Shown here: in pieces, positions 54,632-63,969 of the stretch | Layout: the number at the start of each line of letters is the position of its first letter | How positions within the stretch are numbered: position 1 is the first letter of the stretch | From: Pseudomonadales bacterium | Lineage (GTDB): Bacteria; Pseudomonadota; Gammaproteobacteria; Pseudomonadales; IMCC2047 | Reading direction: 5' to 3' | NCBI GenBank assembly: GCA_024234615.1 | Contig: JACKNY010000003.1 | Coordinates: 372,001 to 436,000, forward strand | Length of the DNA stretch: 64,000 bases | Notes under the pieces: generated by a model | The model's input: the letters and a program-made list of their open reading frames with translations, nothing else | What the model was told of the DNA's origin: nothing | Databases searched by the model: none | Position numbers and translations under genes: made by a program

Positions 54632-54835
54632 TCAATGCGACCCCATCGAACAGCGGCCAGATACCACTGATAGATTCAGGTGCCGGACATGATAGCGCGA
54701 GTATATGCCCGCATTCATCCGCTCCAATATTTTATGGCTATTTAGTTCTTCGCCAGTGATATGATCTTTAAATCGTTGCCGTCCTAGGCAGTTAGAATCC
54801 TGAATTACCGATAGTCTTGGTCTTCTGAATTGCAT
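54632..54835 (-). CDS. orphan 67-aa basic protein under an SOS promoter
   Basis: ATG 54835 is preceded by CTGGAGAT at good spacing; an in-frame GTG or ATG at 54856 is weaker. The product (start MQFRRPRLSVIQDSN) is basic with His and Arg clusters (GIYSRYHVRHLNL) and no membrane segment. I recognise no family; it is not SulA, DinI or YebG. It stands alone on the minus strand, convergent with the M48 gene. Its -10 is covered by a LexA box with one of the best matches possible, so it should be induced by DNA damage. A cell-cycle or repair accessory role is a guess only. Confidence 0.6.
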   Translation of the reverse strand: MQFRRPRLSVIQDSNCLGRQRFKDHITGEELNSHKILERMNAGIYSRYHVRHLNLSVVSGRCSMGSH

Positions 54836-54867
54836 CACGGTATCTCCAGAGTGCATTTGCTTTTAAT

Positions 54868-54905
54868 TACTGTTTATTTATACAGTAATTAATTTTTAGA
54901 GGCAA
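54868..54905 (-). promoter_or_regulatory. SOS (LexA) box and promoter of the 67-aa gene
   Basis: On the minus strand TTGCCT (54905-54900), a 17-base spacer and TATAAA (54882-54877) form a promoter. CTGTTTATTTATACAG (plus strand, 54870-54885) fits the LexA rule CTG-N10-CAG, with flanking TA and TA also matching. The box covers the -10 exactly as at the island promoter at 9908-9946. Start codon lies about 33 bases downstream. Confidence 0.8.
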
Positions 54906-55132
54906 CTTTTCTTTAACTCTTTGCTAATCAGGTCGCAATGATACCGTAGAACCAATTACACCAATTTTAAGTCTTCCTATTTGCAGCTAAAACGCTGGAA
55001 AGTTGGCTCGGCAGAGCTCAGGATATAGGCGCGTATCGCAATTTTTGTAAAACTAAGCTGTAATAGCGTTGAGGAAACTCTGATTAACGCCTTAATTTCT
55101 TGTTATTGAAATAACTTTAAAGGAGAGTCGAC

Positions 55133-56134
55133 GTGCTTAACCATCGCTCCGTATTATTGATATTTATTTTGGGGTTGTTTGTAGCCCCTTATCCAAGTTT
55201 TGCTGCTGAACCATCACAAAAAAAGTGGTGGCCTTCTGAATGGGGCTCAGATGACCAACTGGGTGCGCTCAATCGCCTGAACCCTACAAAAGTATTACAA
55301 GCGGCGAGCCTAATAAAAACCGGCAAGATCTATGATATGGCCCATATTTTCGAAGAGGATATGCCGCTATTTGAGTTAACGCCTGAAGACCGCAAATATA
55401 CCTTAACCGTGCCGGGGGCACCCTCCTGGGGCCCGATGGGGGATAACCAACTGGTCTGGAATGAAGACTATATTGCTGGACACCTATCCCAGGACGGCAC
55501 CCAATTTGATTCTCTCAGCCACATGGCGACCGTCGTAGGCGACGTGAAAAATCTTAAAGATATTCGCTACTATAATGGTCTTTCGCATGCGGATATCGGC
55601 AGCGGCAGGGGCTTCAAGAAATTAGGTGTTGAACAGGTTAAACCGATCTTTACCCGAGGAATCCTTATTGATATTGCAGGTTATAAAAAACGCATGCTGG
55701 CCTGCTCTGAGGAAATTTCCGTTGCCGATTTAAAAGCAGCCTTAATCGCTCAAGGACAAAGCGAAGCAAGCATTCAACCCGGAGATGCGCTTTTTTATTA
55801 CACTGGTTGGGGCGCACTCTGGAAAACCGACAATAAAAAATTCAATAGCTGCACGCCTGGGCTATCTGCCCAGGCTGGCGATTGGCTCGTCGCAAAAAAA
55901 GTGGTATTAGTAGGCTCAGACAATTGGGCGGTTGAGGCAATTCCTGGCCCCGATCCAACTATTTTTGCGCCTAACCATCAAAAATTCCTCGTGGAAAATG
56001 GCATCTATATTATGGAAAACGTAGACTTTCGTAGTTTGCTAGCAGATCAGGTATACGAATTCGCTTTCGTCTTCGGCGCGATACCCTTTAAGGGCGCTAC
56101 CGGTTCACCAGCACGACCTTTTGCGGTGAGATAG
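55133..56134 (+). CDS. exported cyclase-family metal-dependent hydrolase
   Basis: The 333-aa protein has a signal peptide (LLIFILGLFVAPYPSFA). A cyclase domain (kynurenine formamidase / isatin hydrolase group) follows. The metal-binding HLSQDGTQFDSLSHM segment shows the H-x3-G-T-x-x-D-x2-x-H pattern near residues 122-136, though the usual first His-x-Gly-Thr-His is changed to GTQFD. The start is GTG after GGAGAG. The secreted location suggests scavenging of an amide or ester; no specific substrate can be named. Confidence 0.78.
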   Translation: MLNHRSVLLIFILGLFVAPYPSFAAEPSQKKWWPSEWGSDDQLGALNRLNPTKVLQAASLIKTGKIYDMAHIFEEDMPLFELTPEDRKYTLTVPGAPSWGPMGDNQLVWNEDYIAGHLSQDGTQFDSLSHMATVVGDVKNLKDIRYYNGLSHADIGSGRGFKKLGVEQVKPIFTRGILIDIAGYKKRMLACSEEISVADLKAALIAQGQSEASIQPGDALFYYTGWGALWKTDNKKFNSCTPGLSAQAGDWLVAKKVVLVGSDNWAVEAIPGPDPTIFAPNHQKFLVENGIYIMENVDFRSLLADQVYEFAFVFGAIPFKGATGSPARPFAVR

Positions 56135-56186
56135 CAACCTGGATAGAATCCAATATTTTGATACTCATTTGAAGCAAGGAAAAACT

Positions 56187-56690
56187 TTGGATATTAATGT
56201 CTTTCAGGCTGACTACAGCAACCGGCGACAAGCAAAGGAAATCGTCGATCTGCTAAATATCTACGCACTGGATCCAATGGGAGGAGGCGAAGCGTTACGA
56301 GACAATGTGAAAACTTCACTTGTTTCAGCACTTGCCAAAATACCTCAGGCCTTCAGTATTCTCTGCTATGTCGACGACGAAGCAGCAGGTTTGGTTAATT
56401 GTTTTCAAGCTTTTTCCACCTTTGCATGCAAACCCGTTATTAATATTCATGATGTCATGGTATGCGATGAATATCGCGGACTCGGATTATGTCGACGCAT
56501 GTTAGACAAGGTAGAGGCCATTGCCCGGGAAAGAGGATGCTGCAAAGTGACGCTGGAGGTTTTAGAGGGTAACCAGACCGCACAAGCCGCATACAAAAAG
56601 CTTGGATATGCGGGTTACGAAATTGATCCTCGCTTGGGAAAAGCATTATTTTGGCAAAAACAATTACCTTCCATCAGTGCGCAAACTTAG
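56187..56690 (+). CDS. GNAT family N-acetyltransferase
   Basis: The 167-aa protein has the GNAT core: a beta-hairpin around HDVMVCDEYRGLGLCRRML, where the R-G-x-G-L acetyl-CoA loop is RGLGLC. LEVLEGNQTAQAAYKKLGY follows as the C-terminal motif. I start at TTG 56187, seven bases after AGGA; TTG 56169 is an alternative. It is 12 bases before a thioesterase gene and may be cotranscribed. Substrate unknown. Confidence 0.82.
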   Translation: MDINVFQADYSNRRQAKEIVDLLNIYALDPMGGGEALRDNVKTSLVSALAKIPQAFSILCYVDDEAAGLVNCFQAFSTFACKPVINIHDVMVCDEYRGLGLCRRMLDKVEAIARERGCCKVTLEVLEGNQTAQAAYKKLGYAGYEIDPRLGKALFWQKQLPSISAQT

Positions 56691-56702
56691 GAGCCTGATG
56701 TC

Positions 56703-57134
56703 ATGATAGAAACCTATCGCGGTATCGTATATCCGAATCAACTAGACCATATGGGGCACATGAATGTGCAGTGGTATACCGCAAAATTTGATGAGGGTAC
56801 TTGGCATTTTCTGTCGATGATCGGCATCACCTCCGACTATATTAAAGAAACCAATAAAGGCATGGCCGCGTTGGAGCAAAAAATGAAGTACCGGGCAGAA
56901 GTCATGGCCGGCGATTTGCTCATCGTTAAAACCCAGCCACTCGAAGTGACAGAAAAGGTCATTCGTTTTATCCATTACATGTATAACGCAGAAACCGGGC
57001 AAGAAGCTGCATCCTGTGAATGTGTTGGCGTGCATTTTGACCGAAATACACGCAAGTCCTGTCCTTTGCCGGAAAATGTAAAACAAAAATGGGCAAATCT
57101 ACTTGCTAGAGATGAGTTTCAAGCAACCACCTAA
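56703..57134 (+). CDS. acyl-CoA thioesterase (hotdog fold, 4HBT-like)
   Basis: The 143-aa single hotdog domain has the N-terminal pattern YPNQLDHMGHMNVQWY, in which Asp in the loop is the usual catalytic residue of 4-hydroxybenzoyl-CoA-thioesterase relatives. It hydrolyses a CoA thioester that cannot be named from sequence. Convergent with elbB. Confidence 0.82.
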   Translation: MIETYRGIVYPNQLDHMGHMNVQWYTAKFDEGTWHFLSMIGITSDYIKETNKGMAALEQKMKYRAEVMAGDLLIVKTQPLEVTEKVIRFIHYMYNAETGQEAASCECVGVHFDRNTRKSCPLPENVKQKWANLLARDEFQATT

Positions 57135-57140
57135 ACAATC

Positions 57141-57794
57141 TCAAATCAACGCCAGCACCTCTTTCACGCATTGTTCAATACCGACAGCGGCATCGCTAAT
57201 ACGATTGGCAAGCATGTAGGCGGGCGTAGTGACCAACTTTCTCTCTTGATCGACCCAGGCTTTTTCCACTGGACATTCCCTATGCACAGCCCCCATTGAC
57301 GCCAAAGCGGCGGCAGTTCCCGCATCATTGCCGATTGTGCATTCGACACCTGCTCCGCAGATGGCGACCGACATCGCTGGTGCTATGCAAATCAATCCGA
57401 TCGGTTTGGCGGCGCAATGCATGGCTTGAGCAAAGCGAAGAAAGTCTGGGTTCAACTCACAGTCGGCTCCCTTAACCGCAAAGTCACAGAGGTTTTTAGC
57501 TGCACCAAAACCACCGGGAACAATCAGCGCATCAAAATCGACCACCTCGGCTTGTGCGATATCCTTAACCTGTCCGCGACATATCCGACCAGCCTCGATC
57601 AATACGTTACGCTTCTCACCGGGAACCACTTCCCCTGTCAGATGATTAACGACGTGCATTTGTTCAACATTCGGCGCGAAGCACTGCACCTCTGCATTTG
57701 CTTTATCCAGCGCTAGCAAAGTACAAACCGCCTCATAAACTTCTGTCCCATCATAAACACCACAACCCGCCAACACGACTGCTACTTTAGCCAT
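57141..57794 (-). CDS. elbB: isoprenoid biosynthesis glyoxalase ElbB
   Basis: The 217-aa DJ-1/PfpI-fold protein has the same length as E. coli ElbB, with VAVVLAGCGVYDGTEV at the start and the conserved LIVPGGFGAAKNLCDFA near residue 85. The nucleophile-elbow Cys is in LICIAPAM. ElbB has glyoxalase activity and its isoprenoid link is old and uncertain. I start at ATG 57794 behind GGAGGG; the open frame extends further but into the neighbouring arsM region without family match. Confidence 0.92.
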   Translation of the reverse strand: MAKVAVVLAGCGVYDGTEVYEAVCTLLALDKANAEVQCFAPNVEQMHVVNHLTGEVVPGEKRNVLIEAGRICRGQVKDIAQAEVVDFDALIVPGGFGAAKNLCDFAVKGADCELNPDFLRFAQAMHCAAKPIGLICIAPAMSVAICGAGVECTIGNDAGTAAALASMGAVHRECPVEKAWVDQERKLVTTPAYMLANRISDAAVGIEQCVKEVLALI

Positions 57795-57813
57795 TGCATA
57801 TTCCCTCCGTTCA

Positions 57814-58869
57814 TTAACTACAGCAGCCGCGACTGGGTGTTTCCATTTGGTTAAATGGGATATAGCACCCCGCCTGTTCAAAAATACCCAAGTGTCGATC
57901 CCAGCTGCCGATAAAATCAAAGTGTTGCTGAAAGCGCGACTGCTTTAGCATTCGATAGGTATTGCCACACACAGGAGTAGCTTCGCCCTTGGGGAGCCGA
58001 AAGTTTGTATCAAAAACGAAAACCTGTGGATGGTACTCAATGGTGCCACGGTATATAACAGACTGGCCGTAATTTTCAGATGAGGGCTCCAACTCCAGAA
58101 CCTTAAATAAACGATAAGTTGCAGAATAGAAGCGAATGCCTTCCAATTTACGCTTGATCAGGTCATTTTCAATACTCAATTCGCGGCTTTCAACCAAACG
58201 CGGATCACCGAACCCAGCCTGTTTAGCCATACCGATAAAATCATGCCAATACAGCGCACCCCCCAAACACTCACCATAAAGCACCGGGTCGGCGACTAGC
58301 TCTGCGGGAACGCGTCGGTCGGAATAAACATCGGAAAAATACATTTCACCACCCGGCTTTAACAACCGATAGGCCTGTTTTAATACCGCTTCCTTGTCAG
58401 ACGATAAATTAATAACACAGTTGGAGACGATGATATCAAAGCTCGCATCAGCAAAACCCAGCTCATCCAGTTTTTCGATATAGCCTTTGTGAAATTCGAC
58501 ATTGGACTTGGTATAGCCGAACTGTTGGCGATGGTAATCAAGATGGCGGTTGGCGACTTCCAATTGTGCATCGGTCATGTCCACACCCACCACATAACCA
58601 CTTTCACCAACCAACGCGGATAATGCATAACAATCTCGTCCCGAACCGCTACCCAGATCAAGAATACGCATACCCTTAAGCTGCTCGGGTGCGACCAGTC
58701 CGCAACCGTAATAACGGCTCAGCACTTCATCATGCACCTTGCTCAGTACTGCTTTCAAATAACTAGGCATTGCAGCATCCGTACAACAGGCGTTGGTTTT
58801 GAGGTCCTCTGAACCTTGCAGAACTTCACCGTAGTAATTTTTCACTTCGTCTTGAACTGAGATTGTCAT
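57814..58869 (-). CDS. arsM: ArsM-type arsenite S-adenosylmethionine methyltransferase
   Basis: The 351-aa protein has the SAM motif DLGSGSGRDCY at residue 71. The Cys set of the ArsM family is present at positions 28-29, 56 (YYGCG), 151 (SNCVINL) and 201 (GECLGGALYW). The spacings between 28, 56 and between 151, 201 match those I recall for the algal enzyme. It should methylate trivalent arsenic to volatile or organo-forms. The C-terminal 90 residues (FDTNFRLPKGEATPVCGN to a terminal GCCS) go beyond the minimal enzyme. No arsR or ars efflux genes are near. Confidence 0.85.
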   Translation of the reverse strand: MTISVQDEVKNYYGEVLQGSEDLKTNACCTDAAMPSYLKAVLSKVHDEVLSRYYGCGLVAPEQLKGMRILDLGSGSGRDCYALSALVGESGYVVGVDMTDAQLEVANRHLDYHRQQFGYTKSNVEFHKGYIEKLDELGFADASFDIIVSNCVINLSSDKEAVLKQAYRLLKPGGEMYFSDVYSDRRVPAELVADPVLYGECLGGALYWHDFIGMAKQAGFGDPRLVESRELSIENDLIKRKLEGIRFYSATYRLFKVLELEPSSENYGQSVIYRGTIEYHPQVFVFDTNFRLPKGEATPVCGNTYRMLKQSRFQQHFDFIGSWDRHLGIFEQAGCYIPFNQMETPSRGCCS

Positions 58870-58915
58870 TTTTTGTGCTCATCTTTTTAAAATTTGACTG
58901 TTTAGTTCGGTCGGT

Positions 58916-61051
58916 TTAACCGCGCACAAATGCATGAAATCGCGCCACATATTCCAATAATTTTTCCGGAGCATGGGCGCGCTTCCAGTTACCGGCGACA
59001 AACTTATTAGCCTCCGAAAGTGTCGGATAAATATGAATAGTGCCCAATATCTTATTCAACCCGATGCCCTGCTTCATCGCCAGAATATACTCGGCAATTA
59101 TTTCCGCCGCATGATAACCCACGATGGTAACGCCTAAAATCTTATCTTTACCCGACACGGTTAACACCTTGATAAAACCATGGTTTTCACCATCGGCAAT
59201 CGCACGATCCAGCTCTTCAATTGCAAAACGGGTTACCTCATAGTCTATGCCCTGTTGCTTTGCATCCTGTTCATTTAGCCCCACGCGTGCAACTTCCGGG
59301 TCGGTAAAGGTTGCCCAAGGAATCACTGAGTAATCTACCTTAAACTTTCTGAAACGCCCAAACAGCGCATTCACTGCCGCGTACCAGGCTTGATGTGACG
59401 CGGTATGCGTGAACTGGTAGGGACCGGCGACATCACCGCAAGCGTAGATATTAGGGTAGTTTGTCTGCAAATACTCATTGACCCGAATGGCTCCCTGTGG
59501 CGTCAAATCGATATTCAGATTTTCTAACCCAAATCCTTGCGTGTTTGCCTTTCTGCCGACGGCTATCACTACCTGATCAAAATAGATACGAGTCGTTGCA
59601 CCTGCAGATTCCGCATCAAGGTACTTTTTATCCTCTACCTCGGCAAACTCAATTGGCTTATGGGAAAGCTTGATTGAAATCCCCTCCGCCTGTAACCGTT
59701 GATACATAAAACCAGAAACGTCTTCATCTTCTCTCGGCATTATTTTAGGCGCCATATCCAGCAAAGTAACCTGGGATCCCAGTCGGGCAAAGCTCTGTGC
59801 CAATTCGCAACCAATAGGCCCTGCACCAACCACCAAAAGCCTTGCAGGCTGTTCTTGCAACTGCCAAATATTATCAGAAGTTAAATGGCCAATCGCCTCG
59901 ACGCCCTTTATTGGCGGCACAAACGGACGCGCACCAGTGGCAATAACTATCCTGGGTGTGGTAATTTCTCGGCCATTGACTTCAACTCGATAAGGAGAAA
60001 CGATTTTGGCTTCACCCTGCACACAGTCCACTCCCAGGCTGGTGTAACGTTCAACCGAATCATGGGGTTCAACCTGCTTAATTATGGACTGAATTCGCCC
60101 CATCACTGCTGGAAAATCAACGCCAGATGGTACAGCCTTTAGCCCAAACTCTTCAGCACGACTGATATAGTGGTTAATTTTCGCAGATCGAATCAATGCC
60201 TTGCTAGGAATACAGCCCGTATTTAGGCAGTCTCCACCCATCAAATCTTTCTCAATGAGAGTCACTTTAGCTTTCACAGCTGCTGCGATATAAGCAGTGA
60301 CCAAACCACCAGAACCCGCGCCTATCACAACCAGATTGGTATCAAATTTTTGGGGTTTACTGTACGTTCGGAGAATTTTTTTTGCTTGTACTAGACTAAC
60401 CAGTTTTTTTGCAAGTAGAGGAAAAACACCAAGCATGACAAAGGACAACAGCAAGCCGGGCGACAGTATCCCCGCCGCTGACTCAATTTGAGCTAACTGA
60501 GTACCAGCATTTACATATACGAAAGTGCCTGGCAGCATACCTAATTGACTGATAACAAAAAACTGAAGCACGTGAATCGGGGTAAGCCCCATTACTAGGT
60601 TAATCACAAAAAAGGGGAAAACCGGCACTAGACGTAGCGTGAAAAGATAAAAAGCGCCATCCTTTTCGATACCCTGATTGATCACTTTCAGCTTTGCTCC
60701 AAATCTTTCCTGCACCCAATCTTTCAGCAACAACCGGGACATTAAAAACGCAACCGTCGCACCGATGGTGCTGGCAAAAGAGACTATCAGTACCCCAAAC
60801 CAAAGCCCGAAGATAGCACCACCAATCAGTGTTAATACGGCAGCACCCGGCAGCGAAAGGCCCGTCACCGCAATATAAATAAGGCTATAGAGCACTACCG
60901 TTTCCAACGGTTTTTGCTGATAAAATTCGTTAATTGCTGCCTTTTGCAGCTTAAAATACTCTATCGTTAGAAATTGAGATAAATCGAAAACAACAAACAC
61001 AACCACCAACAGGACAATTATTGACAGCACCGTAATTTTTTTTGAATTCAT
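58916..61051 (-). CDS. TVP38/DedA-like membrane protein fused to a pyridine nucleotide-disulfide oxidoreductase
   Basis: The 711-aa fusion has residues 1-225 with a membrane domain of the TVP38/VTT type (LSLPGAAVLTLIGGAIFG, FTLRLVPVFPFFVINLVMGLT). Residues 240-711 are a flavoprotein with FAD motif VIGAGSGGLVT, redox Cys pair C275/C280 (GGDCLNTGCIPSK), and NAD motif VGAGPIGCEL. In lipoamide dehydrogenases the C-terminal base is the second His of HxHPT; here it is IHIYPTLSE, with Tyr in its place, which is more like mercuric reductase or transhydrogenase. The substrate is therefore unlikely to be dihydrolipoamide. It lies between arsM and a sterol desaturase-like gene. Confidence 0.88.
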   Translation of the reverse strand: MNSKKITVLSIIVLLVVVFVVFDLSQFLTIEYFKLQKAAINEFYQQKPLETVVLYSLIYIAVTGLSLPGAAVLTLIGGAIFGLWFGVLIVSFASTIGATVAFLMSRLLLKDWVQERFGAKLKVINQGIEKDGAFYLFTLRLVPVFPFFVINLVMGLTPIHVLQFFVISQLGMLPGTFVYVNAGTQLAQIESAAGILSPGLLLSFVMLGVFPLLAKKLVSLVQAKKILRTYSKPQKFDTNLVVIGAGSGGLVTAYIAAAVKAKVTLIEKDLMGGDCLNTGCIPSKALIRSAKINHYISRAEEFGLKAVPSGVDFPAVMGRIQSIIKQVEPHDSVERYTSLGVDCVQGEAKIVSPYRVEVNGREITTPRIVIATGARPFVPPIKGVEAIGHLTSDNIWQLQEQPARLLVVGAGPIGCELAQSFARLGSQVTLLDMAPKIMPREDEDVSGFMYQRLQAEGISIKLSHKPIEFAEVEDKKYLDAESAGATTRIYFDQVVIAVGRKANTQGFGLENLNIDLTPQGAIRVNEYLQTNYPNIYACGDVAGPYQFTHTASHQAWYAAVNALFGRFRKFKVDYSVIPWATFTDPEVARVGLNEQDAKQQGIDYEVTRFAIEELDRAIADGENHGFIKVLTVSGKDKILGVTIVGYHAAEIIAEYILAMKQGIGLNKILGTIHIYPTLSEANKFVAGNWKRAHAPEKLLEYVARFHAFVRG

Positions 61052-61070
61052 TTCTGGTTCCTTTATGCGA

Positions 61071-61901
61071 TCAACGCCTGCTCTTTACACTATCCTCTAT
61101 TCGTGCAAACGGCTGCTTTAACATCCAAATAACAGACCCCGTATTCTGCCCATTAGTTTCATACAACCCCAGCAGCATCTTTTGCTGCCCATGCTCCGGT
61201 AGCTTTCTATAGCTGGAAAACAGCCTATCCCAACAACTCAGGTTAAATCCAAAATTGCTATCTTGCTCTCTGCGAATAACGGAATGATGAATCCTGTGCA
61301 TATCAGGCGTAACCACAAAGTATCTTAGTGCTCGATCCAATCTCAACGGCAAATTAATATTTGCATGATTGAACATGGCCATGCCGTTAAGCAGTAGGGC
61401 AAATAAAATAATGGCCTCGACCGGTATCCCGAAGATCCACACCACTGTCGATTTAATACCTAGGGAAAAAATGATTTCCAGCGGATGGAACCGCAACGCA
61501 GTTGTCACATCGACGTCTACGTCAGCATGATGCACTTTATGCAAACGCCACAACACTGGAACCACATGCATTAGCCGGTGCTGCCAATAAATGGCTAAAT
61601 CCAACACCAAAATGCTTAGCCCAAAAATAGCCCACTCTGAAATGGCTAGCCAATTGAAGATGCCTATTCCTTTCTGCGCCACCAAAGCCGCAATACTAGT
61701 AGGTACTATCCAGGGTAATGCAAAGCGTATAACCAACAAATTACTTAATTGTAAAAGCCCATTCCCGACCCAGCGGGTATGGCGCTTTTGTACACGACCT
61801 TTACGCGGAATCACAAACTCCGCTAGCACCAGCAAGACCAACAAACCGAACGTAACGCCTAGCCTAATAACAACCTCATTCGCTAACCACTGCTCGCTCA
61901 C
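61071..61901 (-). CDS. sterol desaturase / fatty acid hydroxylase family protein
   Basis: The 276-aa integral membrane di-iron enzyme has the His clusters HRLMH, HKVHHAD and HRIHHS with four to five membrane segments before and between. Such proteins hydroxylate or desaturate lipids in bacteria; the substrate is not known. It is 19 bases upstream of the fusion gene on the same strand, so the two are probably cotranscribed. Divergent from hemB. Confidence 0.88.
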   Translation of the reverse strand: MSEQWLANEVVIRLGVTFGLLVLLVLAEFVIPRKGRVQKRHTRWVGNGLLQLSNLLVIRFALPWIVPTSIAALVAQKGIGIFNWLAISEWAIFGLSILVLDLAIYWQHRLMHVVPVLWRLHKVHHADVDVDVTTALRFHPLEIIFSLGIKSTVVWIFGIPVEAIILFALLLNGMAMFNHANINLPLRLDRALRYFVVTPDMHRIHHSVIRREQDSNFGFNLSCWDRLFSSYRKLPEHGQQKMLLGLYETNGQNTGSVIWMLKQPFARIEDSVKSRR

Positions 61902-61999
61902 GGATTAATGCCTCGGATTAAATACGGGTACTTTTGCTATAGATCGCAACATGGTAGCCTAGCCCTCATATTTTGTCTTTGTTATAAAGGGAAGCTAAG

Positions 62000-63010
62000 G
62001 TGCCTCTTAATACATCCAATAAAGCATTTCCAAACACCCGCATGCGGCGTATGCGCGCCAATGACTTTTCCCGGCGCTTAATGCGTGAAAATGAACTAAC
62101 GGTGAACGACCTTATTTTCCCTGTCTTTGTTAAAGAAGGTCAGGCTGAACGCGAGCCTATCGCCACCATGCCGGGTCAATTACGGTTTTCAGTAGACGAG
62201 TTGGTAAAAGAAGCGCGCGAACTAGTTACCTTGGGAATTCCAGCCATCGCAATTTTCCCAAATATTCCACAAGCACAAAAAAGTGCTGACGGCGCGGAGG
62301 CATACAACCCAGATGGTCTAGTACAAAGAGCGATTAGAGAGGTAAAGGACGCCTGCCCAGAACTAGGCATTAGCACCGACATTGCCCTCGACCCCTACAC
62401 CCTAGATGGACACGATGGCATTACGGACGACAGCGGATACGTGCTTAATGACGCTACTATTGATGTACTGATCAAACAGGCACTTTCGCACGCCGACGCA
62501 GGCGTCGATATTGTTGCACCGTCGGATATGATGGATGGCAGAATCGGCGAAATTCGCGATGCGCTCGAAGCGGAAAATCATTCGAATACCCGAATTCTGG
62601 CATACTCCGCAAAATATGCCTCAAAATATTACGGCCCCTACAAAGACGCCATCGGCTCCTCCAGCAACTTTGGTGGCAGTCACAAAAAGGGTTATCAGAT
62701 GGATCCAGCCAACAGCAACGAAGCGCTTCACGAGACGGAGCTGGATATTGCCGAAGGCGCTGATATGGTGATGATTAAACCTGGTATGCCCTACCTGGAT
62801 ATTATTAGACGAATTAAAGATGAATTCGGTATGCCAACCCTTGTCTACCAGGTCAGCGGTGAGTATGCCATGCATATGGCTGCCTTTGAAAAAGGCTGGC
62901 TGGAGGAAGAGGCGGTGATTCTAGAGTCGCTCACCTGCTTTAAACGCGCTGGAGCAGACGCAATTTTTACCTATTTTGCAAAACGTGCCGCGCAAATCCT
63001 TAATCGCTAA
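62000..63010 (+). CDS. hemB: delta-aminolevulinic acid dehydratase (porphobilinogen synthase)
   Basis: The 336-aa enzyme joins two aminolevulinates in heme synthesis. The two Schiff-base lysines are in YSAKYASKYYGP and MVMIKPGMPYLD. DPYTLDGHDGITDDSG at about residue 131 gives the Asp-rich magnesium-type rather than Cys-zinc site, as in Pseudomonas. The start is GTG after GGGAAGCTAAG. It converges with ppx, the gene order seen in pseudomonads. Confidence 0.96.
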   Translation: MPLNTSNKAFPNTRMRRMRANDFSRRLMRENELTVNDLIFPVFVKEGQAEREPIATMPGQLRFSVDELVKEARELVTLGIPAIAIFPNIPQAQKSADGAEAYNPDGLVQRAIREVKDACPELGISTDIALDPYTLDGHDGITDDSGYVLNDATIDVLIKQALSHADAGVDIVAPSDMMDGRIGEIRDALEAENHSNTRILAYSAKYASKYYGPYKDAIGSSSNFGGSHKKGYQMDPANSNEALHETELDIAEGADMVMIKPGMPYLDIIRRIKDEFGMPTLVYQVSGEYAMHMAAFEKGWLEEEAVILESLTCFKRAGADAIFTYFAKRAAQILNR

Positions 63011-63018
63011 AACCAGAG

Positions 63019-63969
63019 TCAGATGTCATCTAGCATCGCATAAATCAAACCTTCCTTAAGCGCCTGAGGGGAGGTTTTGAGGTATTGCAAATCCAACTCT
63101 TCGAACAGTGCTAGCGTAATCGCGACGCCCGCGATAAATATATCTGCTCTATCAGCACTTATGCCCTTGATATCCAGCTCATCAATAGGCCGCCCCGAAC
63201 AAATATGGGAAACCAACCGCATTAACCCAGCTTTACTGATGCCTTTGGGGCACCATTCATTAGTGACTAATACCCTTTCGATGGAAGCAATAGTTCCTGA
63301 AGTCCCAATAGCCTGCTGCCATTGTCCTACGCGAATTTCCTCGGGGAGTAACCCTAAGGTCTGGCGCATGAGCCTAACCACACGTAGAAATTGTTGCTGG
63401 TCAGTCTTCTGCTCTGAAAAAAATCGCCGCGTGTAATCTACACAACCCAACGCAATACTCGCTTGCGCGATCACATCTGAGCCCTGTCCTACAGCCAATT
63501 CGGTACTACCGCCGCCAATATCCATCACCAAGCTCACCAATTCAGGTTGATCCACTGACGCAATAGCACCCCGATAAATCAATTTTGCTTCTTCCTCACC
63601 AGAAATAATTTGTACCGGCGCGCCTAACAAGCCGGCGGCATTATCAACAAACTGTTTCCTGTTCACTGCTCGCCGCAACGCATCAGTCCCTACTATTCTA
63701 ATATTAGAGCACTCAATACCGACCAAGTGTTCAGCAAATCCCCGTAAACACTGATAAGCCCGATGCAACACTGTTTCCTGCAAATTAGAATTAACATCCA
63801 GCCCGGCTGCCAGTTGAATTTTTTCACGGAACCGCGCAATTTCAACAATCCGCCCGCCCAACACTTCAACTAAAAGCATTTGAAAACTATTGGAGCCGAG
63901 ATCGATAACCGCCATCTGGCCAACGCTATTAATCTGAATACTTTGAGCGTTATTTCCCTGCATAATCAA
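63019..63969 (-). CDS. ppx: exopolyphosphatase / GppA-type phosphatase
   Basis: The 316-aa protein has the ASKHA folds of the Ppx/GppA family: DLGSNSFQMLLVEV (phosphate 1 loop), SGEEEAKLIYRG near residue 130, and VMDIGGGSTELAVG (phosphate 2 loop). It is shorter than E. coli Ppx (about 510) and lacks the C-terminal HD and third domains, so it is the short form common in many bacteria. It should degrade polyphosphate or pppGpp. A near upstream base run to 64000 holds its promoter, partly outside. Confidence 0.92.
   Translation of the reverse strand: MIMQGNNAQSIQINSVGQMAVIDLGSNSFQMLLVEVLGGRIVEIARFREKIQLAAGLDVNSNLQETVLHRAYQCLRGFAEHLVGIECSNIRIVGTDALRRAVNRKQFVDNAAGLLGAPVQIISGEEEAKLIYRGAIASVDQPELVSLVMDIGGGSTELAVGQGSDVIAQASIALGCVDYTRRFFSEQKTDQQQFLRVVRLMRQTLGLLPEEIRVGQWQQAIGTSGTIASIERVLVTNEWCPKGISKAGLMRLVSHICSGRPIDELDIKGISADRADIFIAGVAITLALFEELDLQYLKTSPQALKEGLIYAMLDDI

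Noticed and set aside
57795..57920. Upstream 42-codon extension of elbB
   Set aside because: The ATG at 57794 has a strong ribosome site and matches the family start, and the extension overlaps the arsM 3' end.
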